DNA from: an uncultured bacterium
GTDB taxonomy: Bacteria > Armatimonadota > Zipacnadia > Zipacnadales > Zipacnadaceae
DNA length: 18,176 nt
Direction of reading: 5' to 3'
NCBI GenBank assembly: GCA_937928475.1
Contig: CALFVE010000369.1
Location: forward strand, 1 to 18,176
Numbering within the stretch: position 1 is the stretch's first letter; every line of letters begins with the position of its first letter. The notes below the pieces were generated by a model that worked only from the letters and a program-made list of their open reading frames with translations, did not search any database and was not told the DNA's origin. A program made the position numbers and the translations under genes. Positions 1-5,731 of the stretch are shown here, piece after piece.

Positions 1-614
1 CAGTCTGAATCATGCAGTATTATCCACTCCGGAGCGATTTCCCGCAAGGTCTGCTCCAACTGAGGGTAAGAGCGGGCCCTCTCCGAGTATAGATACAGGC
101 CGGTCGCGGCCCGCAGGCTGCCGTCCTGCCAGTAGAAGACCCCCCAGCGGAAGTCGTCCGGGTCGAGCACCAGCGCCAGGTGCGAGGCCTGGCTGAAGAA
201 ATGACGCTGGATGAACAGATCCGGTTCGGAGAGGAAGACGCCGAGGCCGGGATGGGTATGATACCAGCCGACGATGTCGCAATCGGGGCACTCGCGCTCC
301 TGCGTGGCCCACAGGTCCTCCCAGGCCTCCGGAGTGAAGGTCAGCGAAATCCGCTCCCCGCGGGCGCGCTGGGCCGGCAAGGCCCGACGCACCAGCACGA
401 ACCGGCCACGCTCATCCTCGCTCGCGTGGCCAGCCAGCAAGCCCCCAGATTCGGCACGGGAAGCCCGGGGCAGGGCGTGGAGAATGTCTTCCACCGCGTC
501 CAGGTGCAGGTACACGTCCACGGGCTGCCCGACGGCGTTGCCTTTCTCGGCCAGGACGAAGAAAGGGCCGGAGGGACGGGAGAGGGGAGACAGGCTGTGG
601 GAGGAGGTGGACAT
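1..614 (-). CDS. JAB/JAMM metallopeptidase, third copy (partial, runs off left edge)
   Basis: No stop codon occurs before base 1, so only the first 204 residues are visible. The protein has a complete JAMM zinc site: Glu55 in RAESGGLLAG, then GWYHTHPGLGVFLSEPD, giving His119, His121, Ser129 and Asp132 in the exact HxH-x7-SxxD spacing. It shares the FIQRHFF segment after the site with the two other JAB proteins of this cluster. JAB proteins of this type are zinc isopeptidases that remove or mature ubiquitin-like tags, and in this cluster it would be a deconjugase or Ubl-processing enzyme. A Cys pair (CPDC, 109-112) just before the active-site loop is specific to this copy. The ATG at 614 has no clear Shine-Dalgarno. 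It lies 95 bases downstream of the RING-like membrane gene, with a nested hairpin in the gap. The C-terminal part, possibly with more domains, lies outside the window. Family call is firm; the physiological substrate is inferred. Confidence 0.9.
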   Translation of the reverse strand, partial: MSTSSHSLSPLSRPSGPFFVLAEKGNAVGQPVDVYLHLDAVEDILHALPRASRAESGGLLAGHASEDERGRFVLVRRALPAQRARGERISLTFTPEAWEDLWATQERECPDCDIVGWYHTHPGLGVFLSEPDLFIQRHFFSQASHLALVLDPDDFRWGVFYWQDGSLRAATGLYLYSERARSYPQLEQTLREIAPEWIILHDSD

Positions 615-655
615 GGGTTTGGTGTTCTGCGGCGAAAACGCTCTTACCCGCCGAC

Positions 656-704
656 GGGCCGGTTGGGGGCCGGGCCTGCGGCCCGCCTTGCCGCCGGCCC
701 CTCC
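656..704. repeat. Nested-hairpin intergenic element, copy 1
   Basis: Outer arms GGGCCGG (656-662) and CCGGCCC (694-700) enclose an inner hairpin CGGGCC-TGC-GGCCCG (671-685). The element ends with CCGGCCCCTCC. A second copy with the same outer arms and a different but still self-complementary inner hairpin lies at 18115-18161. It sits between the RING-like membrane gene and the third JAB gene, so it may act as a REP-like element or as an mRNA structure between the two cistrons. Confidence 0.6.
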
Positions 705-709
705 TGTCC

Positions 710-1519
710 TCAATAATACCCGCCCATCACGCCAAACAGCAACGCCGCGATGCCGGTGAAAATCAGCAGCCAGACTAGCGAGATTCCTACGGCCAGCCAG
801 GCCTTGACCCGTGCGGGGCGCGCCGGCAGGCCCGAGTGCGCGATTTGCCCTAGCACCGAGATCCCGGTGAGCAGGCCGATAAGTGCCGTCAGCCACATGA
901 AGCCGAGCAGCGCAAAGACCAGAGCGTTGGTGGCCAGGCGGTCGAGTTCCGCCTCCAGCAGGGCGAGGGCTTCCCGAGGCAGGCTGGCGGCGTGGCGGAA
1001 GTCGTAGGCCGCCACCGGCTGCGGCGCGGCCGCCACCGGCGCTGCGGCGGCCATCTGAGGGCTGCTGCGGCAGCCGTAAATGGTGCAGCCGCCGTTTTCC
1101 ACCCAACAGTCGCGATGGTGCGGCTCCCCGCAACTGGGACAGCGCTGCACCGCCTCCCCGGCTTTGATGGGGAAGCGGCAATAGGGGCAGGTCTTGCCCA
1201 CGGCGTCGCCAGCGGCGCTGGGACCGGGGAGATCTTCCAGGGTGATGTCCAGCACCGGCGCCGAGGCGGTCGAGGGTGCGTAGTCCTCGCCCAGGTCAAG
1301 GTCGGCCGCGAACAGGTCGGGCGGCGGCGGAGCGGGAGGAGCCATGAAGGGCGTAGGCGGAGGGGGCGGCGCGGCTGCTCCCGACGGGGCAGGAAAGGAA
1401 GGAGGGGGGGCCTCCGGCGGCGCACTCGGCCGGACGGGCAGCCCGAAGATCTGCTCCCCGCACTTGGGGCAGAACTTGCCCTGCACCCGGATGTTCTGGT
1501 GGCAAAAAGGGCAACGCAT
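710..1519 (-). CDS. Zinc ribbon / RING-like treble clef / two-helix membrane protein (candidate membrane E3)
   Basis: 269 residues from the ATG at 1519. An N-terminal zinc ribbon (C3, C6, C17, C20; CPFC and CPKC) leads into a long Pro/Ala-rich linker (about 31-105) that contains the acidic-hydrophobic peptides ADLDLGED (72-79) and LDITLEDL (90-97). A RING-like binuclear treble clef follows: C111, C114, C127, C130, H134/H135, C138, C145, C150, ending ENGGCTIYGC. This matches the prokaryotic RING family 1 pattern. Two hydrophobic helices (about 199-225 and 240-262) end the protein, so the zinc domains should face the cytoplasm. With an E1, E2 and Ubl encoded in the same cluster, it is a candidate membrane-anchored E3-like scaffold; this role is inference. 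The longer open frame upstream of 1519 is not used: the zinc ribbon begins at residue 3 and the upstream stretch is an 11-base tandem repeat. No Shine-Dalgarno is visible. Confidence 0.85.
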   Translation of the reverse strand: MRCPFCHQNIRVQGKFCPKCGEQIFGLPVRPSAPPEAPPPSFPAPSGAAAPPPPPTPFMAPPAPPPPDLFAADLDLGEDYAPSTASAPVLDITLEDLPGPSAAGDAVGKTCPYCRFPIKAGEAVQRCPSCGEPHHRDCWVENGGCTIYGCRSSPQMAAAAPVAAAPQPVAAYDFRHAASLPREALALLEAELDRLATNALVFALLGFMWLTALIGLLTGISVLGQIAHSGLPARPARVKAWLAVGISLVWLLIFTGIAALLFGVMGGYY

Positions 1520-1523
1520 GGTT

Positions 1524-1590
1524 ACGGCAGGCAGAACGGCAGCAGAACGACAGCCCAACGGCAGCGGAACGACGGCAGAATGGCAGCAGA
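1524..1590. repeat. Six degenerate 11-base direct repeats
   Basis: Six consecutive units resembling ACGGCAGCAGA on the plus strand (TCTGCTGCCGT on the transcribed minus strand) lie at 1524-1535 (12 bases), 1536-1546, 1547-1557, 1558-1568, 1569-1579 and 1580-1590. The period is 11, not a multiple of 3, so this is not a coding repeat. The array ends four bases before the start codon of the RING-like membrane gene (1519), so it covers that gene's translation initiation region. It could be a protein-binding array (one site per helical turn) or a slippage-prone repeat. Confidence 0.6.
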
Positions 1591-1668
1591 CAGTGGCCGA
1601 ACGTGTGGTTGCCACCTGCAGGGCTCGCCCTTGCCGACCGCGGGCAGTCAATGTGCGCCGACGCAGTC

Positions 1669-1902
1669 CTACCCTCTGAATCTGCTTGCTCCGAACCTTA
1701 GCCGCCAGACGAAGGCGTAGACCGCTCCCACAACCAGCAGCGCGCCCACGATGGCGGCCACCAGGCTGAAGAAGAACACGGCCAGGACTACTACCAGCGC
1801 CAGGAAGGCCGCCAGGATCAGCCAGGCCGCCAGGCGCTGGCAGAACCGCTGCCAGCGGCTGGTGGGAACGTTGCGTTCGGTGTACTCGATCAGATAGCGC
1901 AT
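1669..1902 (-). CDS. Small two-helix membrane protein, unknown function
   Basis: 77 residues from an ATG at 1902. A short polar N-terminus (MRYLIEYTERNVPTSRW) is followed by about 45 mostly hydrophobic residues (roughly 25-70), enough for two transmembrane helices, and a basic C-terminus (RLRFGASRFRG). I do not recognise a family. It lies inside the ubiquitin-like cluster in the same orientation, between the tandem RING-like gene and the RING-like membrane gene. Possible roles are a membrane partner for the conjugation machinery or a detached membrane tail of a RING-like protein. No Shine-Dalgarno is evident; the in-frame extension to 1929 is less likely because it starts inside a less constrained stretch. 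The hydrophobic composition supports a real gene, but it is short. Confidence 0.6.
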   Translation of the reverse strand: MRYLIEYTERNVPTSRWQRFCQRLAAWLILAAFLALVVVLAVFFFSLVAAIVGALLVVGAVYAFVWRLRFGASRFRG

Positions 1903-1946
1903 GGTAGCTTGCGCTCGGTAACCGCACACTCAACAGAACGTCGGAC

Positions 1947-2092
1947 CTATCTGTTAGCCCTGCCCAACCCGTGCATATGCGGCCACCGCGAGAAGATAGC
2001 GACGGCAACCGGCACCAACAACGTTACCCACCACGGCAGTTGCCCGATTGCGGAGAGGCAGGCCAACCAGAAGACCAAACACGCCACGGCGG
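1947..2092 (-). pseudogene. Out-of-frame hydrophobic tail of the preceding RING-like gene (probable frameshift)
   Basis: After the stop at 2093, the -1 frame stays open to a stop at 1947. It encodes two strongly hydrophobic stretches (LAAVACLVFWLACLSAIG, then QLPWWVTLLVPVAVAIF) followed by a basic end. The paralogous RING-like protein at 710-1519 also ends in two membrane helices after its RING. A G5C5 run at 2118-2127 is a natural place for a one-base loss or a sequencing error. No convincing separate start codon with a ribosome site precedes the hydrophobic stretch. Confidence 0.5.
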
Positions 2093-2764
2093 CTAGCGTC
2101 CCGCAACACGACGTCGCGGGGGCCCCCGACGCCGGTCGGTGCGTCGTGCCCGGACCAGAATCGCCCAGGCTGTGGCCCCTGTGGGGGTGGAGGCGGTCAT
2201 CTGCGGGCTACTCCGGCAGCCGTAGATCGTACAGCCGCCGTTCTCCACCCAGCAGTCGCGATGGTGGGGCTGCCCGCAACTGGGACAGCCCTGCACGGAC
2301 TCCCCACGCTTGATGGGGAAGCGGCAGTAGGGGCAAATTCCTCGAATAGGCTGCGTTCCCGAGGTCCGCCCACTGGGCCTGGGCAAGGAAGCCTCCTCGT
2401 GCATCCTGCGGCGCCCCTGGCCTGGGTGAGTTGTCCCCCATCCACCGGGATGACGGCAAGGCCACCCTCGCCGCGTTGGGGCGCCGCAGGTCGCCGCACC
2501 GGGCTTGCGCTTCCTGCCTTCCCGGTCGAGCTCAAGCACCCCCGCAGGTCTCGCCTGCGGCCGCGGGCGGATACGAGCCCGCACGTTCGAGGCTTCCGGC
2601 GCATTGGAACAACCGTAAGTTGTGCAGCCGCCATTCGCTTCCCAACACTCCGGATGGTGCGGCTGCAGGCACCATGCACAAATCTTTATCGGCTCCCCGG
2701 GCCGAAACGCCGTGCGGCAGTGTGGGCATCGGCTTCCCGGTGGGTAGCGCTTGCGCACGAACAT
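2093..2764 (-). CDS. Tandem RING-like treble-clef protein (candidate E3/adaptor)
   Basis: 223 residues from the ATG at 2764, chosen because GGGGA lies eight bases upstream; in-frame starts at 2803 (ATG) and 2812 (TTG) are possible. It has two copies of the same RING-like pattern. The first uses C13, C16, C29, C32, H36/H37, C40, C47 and C52; the second uses C144, C147, C160, C163, H167/H168, C171, C178 and C183. Both end in (E/A)NGGCTxYGC. The second copy is nearly identical to the RING of the 710-1519 protein through CTIYGCRSSPQM, indicating recent duplication. The linker is basic and contains CGAPTRRGWPC (93-103), a small Cys motif. After about residue 190 the sequence becomes low-complexity Arg/Pro, as expected if the reading frame was lost; a hydrophobic tail continues in another frame to 1947. 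It lies 85 bases downstream of the E2 gene. E3-like function is inferred from context. Confidence 0.8.
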   Translation of the reverse strand: MFVRKRYPPGSRCPHCRTAFRPGEPIKICAWCLQPHHPECWEANGGCTTYGCSNAPEASNVRARIRPRPQARPAGVLELDREGRKRKPGAATCGAPTRRGWPCRHPGGWGTTHPGQGRRRMHEEASLPRPSGRTSGTQPIRGICPYCRFPIKRGESVQGCPSCGQPHHRDCWVENGGCTIYGCRSSPQMTASTPTGATAWAILVRARRTDRRRGPPRRRVAGR

Positions 2765-2849
2765 CGCGTAATTCCCCCGATCCGGGCACCGCTTGCTGGG
2801 CATGCGACACAATGCCCGGCCGGAAGTTCATACCACGCGGATGGAAGGT

Positions 2850-3395
2850 TCAGCACAACTGGATATCCATATCCTCCTCCGCCTCGGCCCCGGCGCGCCC
2901 GCCGCCCTCGCCGAGCAGGACAATGTCCACTTCGGGCTGATACAGGTTCGCGTTGCCCACCGGCAGCAGCCGCTCATTCTGCGCCGCCCAGCGCGCGGCT
3001 ACCGGATCCAGCGGGCTCTTCGGATTGTAGTTCTGGTACTGGATCATCTCCCCGATGTGTACGATAATGTCCACCAGGGTCGAGCCGGCAAACCAGTAGT
3101 CGTCAATGCAAATGTACGAGCCAATGTTGGGATGGAAGATCGGCGTCTGCATGACGCACTGGGGCTTCTCGCGCGGATACGTACTGGGCAGGTAGACGTG
3201 GGCGACGTGTTCGGTGCGGATGCGCGGGCGGCGGGAGACGGGGTCCAGTTCCAGCCCGCGTAGACGGTAACGCACCTCATACGCCTCCGGCGGATTGCCC
3301 CGCAGGGGGATGACGGTGATATACGGGTGCCCGGCAAACTGCTCCTGCACCTCGCGGTAGTCAGCATACAGACGGCGGAAACGGGCGTTGGTCAC
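2850..3395 (-). CDS. E2 ubiquitin-conjugating enzyme-like protein (UBC fold)
   Basis: 181 residues from a GTG at 3395, preceded by GAGGAAGG. The central part reads like a eukaryotic E2: STYPREKPQC, then FHPNIGSYICIDDYW, with HPN at 88-90, the predicted catalytic Cys96 and Trp101, followed by the helix STLVDIIVHIGEMIQ and a Pro-Asn-Pro segment. The HPN-to-Cys spacing is about two residues shorter than in canonical eukaryotic E2s. An E2 accepts the activated Ubl from E1 on its Cys and passes it to a substrate, usually with a RING partner; both partners are encoded nearby. The C-terminal tail is acidic and ends EEDMDIQLC, a variant of the peptide found in several other proteins of this cluster. 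The gene overlaps the upstream JAB gene by 35 bases, which supports translational coupling. Fold and active Cys are clear; substrate is unknown. Confidence 0.88.
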   Translation of the reverse strand: MTNARFRRLYADYREVQEQFAGHPYITVIPLRGNPPEAYEVRYRLRGLELDPVSRRPRIRTEHVAHVYLPSTYPREKPQCVMQTPIFHPNIGSYICIDDYWFAGSTLVDIIVHIGEMIQYQNYNPKSPLDPVAARWAAQNERLLPVGNANLYQPEVDIVLLGEGGGRAGAEAEEDMDIQLC

Positions 3396-4122
3396 GCCTT
3401 CCTCGAACCTCCATTACCCCCAGGGTGTTGCGCACGGCCTCGGTGACGCGTCGCGCCAGACTCTTTTTCTCCCGCTCGCTAGCGGCATAGGAGAGGCGGC
3501 TGAGCAGGCGGCGGGCGGCTGCAGCCGACTCGCGGGTCGTGCCGACCCACAGGCCGGGCAGGTCAAGCACCTCCCCCTCGCGGCAGTGGTAGGCCGCCAC
3601 GGCCTGGCGGGAGGGATCCGCCACGATCCCCAGTTGCCCCTCCGCGCGGAAGAAGTTTCGTTGAATGAACCGGTCCTGCTCAGAGTAAAACACCCCAAAG
3701 CCCGGATGGGTGTGATACCACCCCACGATGCGCAGACCGGGCGCGCTGGTTTCCAGGTAACTGTAGATCTCGTCCCAGGTCTGGTGGGAGAAGGTAACAT
3801 GCCCCAGGCCAGCCTCGGTCTTCTCGGCGGGAAGAGCCTCGGCCATCTCGGTGACCAGCCCGCGCGGGCAACGCCAGATGCGGCCCAGCAGCACCCCGGC
3901 CACCTCGGTTTCTGCCTGCCGCTGCCCGTGGGCCAGGATCTGCTTGAGGCAGGGGTACAGGAGCAAGTGGCATGCGTCATGCAGCGGCTTGCCCAGGGCC
4001 AGCAGCACCTGACCGTCGCGTTCCGCGGGGTCTTCCCCCACGGTCTCCGTTGCTGGCGGGAGCGGTGTTACCTCGATCTCCAGATCCTCGCTCTGGGGCT
4101 CAGCGGTCTCCACTAGCCTCAC
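3361..4122 (-). CDS. JAB/JAMM metallopeptidase, second copy (cytoplasmic)
   Basis: 253 residues from a GTG at 4122 (another GTG lies four codons in). The JAMM site is complete: Glu73 in TEVAGVLLG and GWYHTHPGFGVFYSEQD with His137, His139, Ser147 and Asp150, followed by FIQRNFF as in the two sister proteins. No signal peptide or membrane helix is visible, so this is the soluble member of the three. The N-terminus carries an acidic-hydrophobic peptide (SEDLEIEVTPL, 11-21). The C-terminal extension (about 200-253) is helical and Arg/Lys-rich. It overlaps the upstream JAB-LysM gene by 23 bases and the downstream E2 gene by 35 bases, so the three are probably translated together. Predicted role: zinc isopeptidase that trims the Ubl or removes it from targets. 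Confidence 0.9.
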   Translation of the reverse strand: MRLVETAEPQSEDLEIEVTPLPPATETVGEDPAERDGQVLLALGKPLHDACHLLLYPCLKQILAHGQRQAETEVAGVLLGRIWRCPRGLVTEMAEALPAEKTEAGLGHVTFSHQTWDEIYSYLETSAPGLRIVGWYHTHPGFGVFYSEQDRFIQRNFFRAEGQLGIVADPSRQAVAAYHCREGEVLDLPGLWVGTTRESAAAARRLLSRLSYAASEREKKSLARRVTEAVRNTLGVMEVRGRRDQRPFPPSVC

Positions 4123-5062
4123 CCGGCGGCAGGGGGATGAGCAGTTTCATCCCCGCGTTCAGTGCGGTCTCGCGGCCGACCAGGCCGTTCGCGGCGGCGA
4201 TCAGACCCCACATGTCGCCGCGCCCATAATACTTCTCCGCCACCTTCCATAGTGTATCACCAGGCTCGACCGTATGCCAGACCTGCGCAGGGGCGGCCGG
4301 TGCTGGCGGGGCCGGCGGCGAGGGTGGGGCCGGTACGGTCACCGGTGGAGGCGGGGAGGGCGGCGCAGGCGGACGCCCCACCTCGAGCAGCCGGGGCGCC
4401 ACGATGACCGCGAGCACCGCCACACAGACCACGATGATCAGCGCCTCAATCACCGTCAGACCCGTTCGCACTGGAACTCTCACCTCTCGGGTCGGCGCTA
4501 CCTCGCGAGCCAGCGGCTCCGCAGTCACCCGCCCTGGCTTTCCGTAGACCTCATATCCGGGCAGGCGCGCGATCTGTCCCGCCTGCCATCCGAAAGCGCC
4601 CGCCTCTCCCGAAAGAGGATCGAGCACAAAGGCGACATTCCAGGGGAGGTCGAAGAAGTTCTTCTGAATGAACTCATCGTACTCCGACAGGAAGATGCCG
4701 AACCCGGGGTGGGTATGATACCAGCCTACTATGCGCAGGTCCTCGTATTTCTGATCCTTTTCGCGATAGATCTGTTCCCAGGTATCGTGAGTAAAGGTGA
4801 CGCTCCCCCGCCGGCTGTCGGTATGCGCGCCGGCAATAGCCGCCTCCACCAGTATCAGACTCTCCTTCTCGCCTTCAAGTTTCTCTCCCACCAGCACGCC
4901 GGCGCACTCGCGAGAGGTGTCGCTGTAGCCGTGCTCGCGAATGGTGTGGAGGGCGGACTGAGAAAGGAGCAGGCGAGGGGGAGAAGCAGGCGGAAGGGGT
5001 TCCCGGGAGAGCGAGGGGAGGGAGAGGTCTTCGGTTGGGGTGAGATCGGGCTGGTCGGCCAT
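4100..5062 (-). CDS. JAB/JAMM peptidase - transmembrane helix - LysM fusion
   Basis: 320 residues. The JAB domain (about 30-175) has Glu52 in RECAGVLVG and GWYHTHPGFGIFLSEYD with His116, His118, Ser126 and Asp129. One transmembrane helix follows (about 203-222, preceded by basic residues TREVRVPVR), then a Pro-rich stalk (230-260) and a LysM domain (about 263-310, HTVEPGDTLWKVAEKYYG to MKLLIP). The natural topology puts the isopeptidase in the cytoplasm and the glycan-binding LysM outside, tethering the enzyme to peptidoglycan. The N-terminus carries a TEDLSLPSLS peptide similar to acidic-hydrophobic peptides in neighbouring proteins. It starts nine bases after the DUF4276 gene and overlaps the next JAB gene by 23 bases. 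The ATG at 5062 lacks a Shine-Dalgarno. Domain calls are strong; wall sensing or localisation is inference. Confidence 0.92.
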   Translation of the reverse strand: MADQPDLTPTEDLSLPSLSREPLPPASPPRLLLSQSALHTIREHGYSDTSRECAGVLVGEKLEGEKESLILVEAAIAGAHTDSRRGSVTFTHDTWEQIYREKDQKYEDLRIVGWYHTHPGFGIFLSEYDEFIQKNFFDLPWNVAFVLDPLSGEAGAFGWQAGQIARLPGYEVYGKPGRVTAEPLAREVAPTREVRVPVRTGLTVIEALIIVVCVAVLAVIVAPRLLEVGRPPAPPSPPPPVTVPAPPSPPAPPAPAAPAQVWHTVEPGDTLWKVAEKYYGRGDMWGLIAAANGLVGRETALNAGMKLLIPLPPGEASGDR

Positions 5063-5071
5063 GGGACAAGG

Positions 5072-5731
5072 TCACAGATTCTCGAGGGTGGTGAGCCACG
5101 TGTGGAAGTGAGGGCAGCGGTCGCGCATGACTGGCAGGCCGATTTCCGCGGCAAGAGACGGCCCGTCACTTCGCTTGGAGTAACCTCGGATGGCATCGGT
5201 TATCCGCTTGGAGGGTGCAGTGTTCGGACCGTCATCAATGAGTTCGGGATTTCCGAAGCATGCCACAACCTGCTCCAGTTTGCGCACCCCTTGCTCCTGA
5301 CCGGCGAAGAAGCGACGGAACTTGCTGACATCGCTGAACAGCAGGGCCTCGAATTCATGGACCTGAATGTAAGGCACAAATCGTTGATGCCCGACGTCTG
5401 CGCCGAACGCTTCTTCCAGCACCGCCACCCTCTGGTACACGTCGGGGCACTGAGCCGCCGCCTGGTAGCCCGGGAAGTCAGCCGGCAACCTGTGCAGGTC
5501 CACCATTGTCGTGAGCCACGCGCTGTTGTCTTCGCTCATCCACTTTTGCAGGTCCTTCCTGAGGCTCTGATAGGTTCTGAGGCCGCCACGGTAGACGCGG
5601 CCTTGCGACTTGCTAGTCTGAACGCAGCGTGCTGCGGCCACCGTGCCGGCGTTAGCCAGGTGAGGTGCCAGGGTATCGCGAACGAAGGTCTGCTCCGTCT
5701 GCCCTTCCACGAGCAGGTTCAGCCTGGTCAT
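5072..5731 (-). CDS. DUF4276 TOPRIM-like protein, predicted nuclease partner of the ATPase
   Basis: 219 residues. It begins with LNLLVEGQTEQTF (Glu9), the TOPRIM-like opening of DUF4276, followed by an acidic motif around TTMVDLHRLPADFPG (Asp78) and YIQVHEFEALLFSD (His125, Glu126, Glu128), all family hallmarks. Its ATG overlaps the stop of the ATPase gene (ATGA at 5728-5731), a strict coupling typical of two-gene ATPase-nuclease cassettes of the abortive-infection/OLD kind. The likely role is a metal-dependent nuclease controlled by the ATPase in phage defence; that is family-level inference, since no biochemical signature beyond the acidic residues can be seen. It stops nine bases before the JAB-LysM start, so it is transcribed with the ubiquitin-like genes. 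Confidence 0.85.
   Translation of the reverse strand: MTRLNLLVEGQTEQTFVRDTLAPHLANAGTVAAARCVQTSKSQGRVYRGGLRTYQSLRKDLQKWMSEDNSAWLTTMVDLHRLPADFPGYQAAAQCPDVYQRVAVLEEAFGADVGHQRFVPYIQVHEFEALLFSDVSKFRRFFAGQEQGVRKLEQVVACFGNPELIDDGPNTAPSKRITDAIRGYSKRSDGPSLAAEIGLPVMRDRCPHFHTWLTTLENL

Noticed and set aside
1520..2008. N-terminal extension of the RING-like membrane gene to a start at 2008
   Set aside because: It would read through the 11-base repeat array and the small membrane gene in another frame; the zinc ribbon begins right after the ATG at 1519.
2850..3395. Cys80 as the E2 catalytic residue
   Set aside because: It lies before the HPN motif; Cys96 has the right position after HPN and before the conserved Trp.
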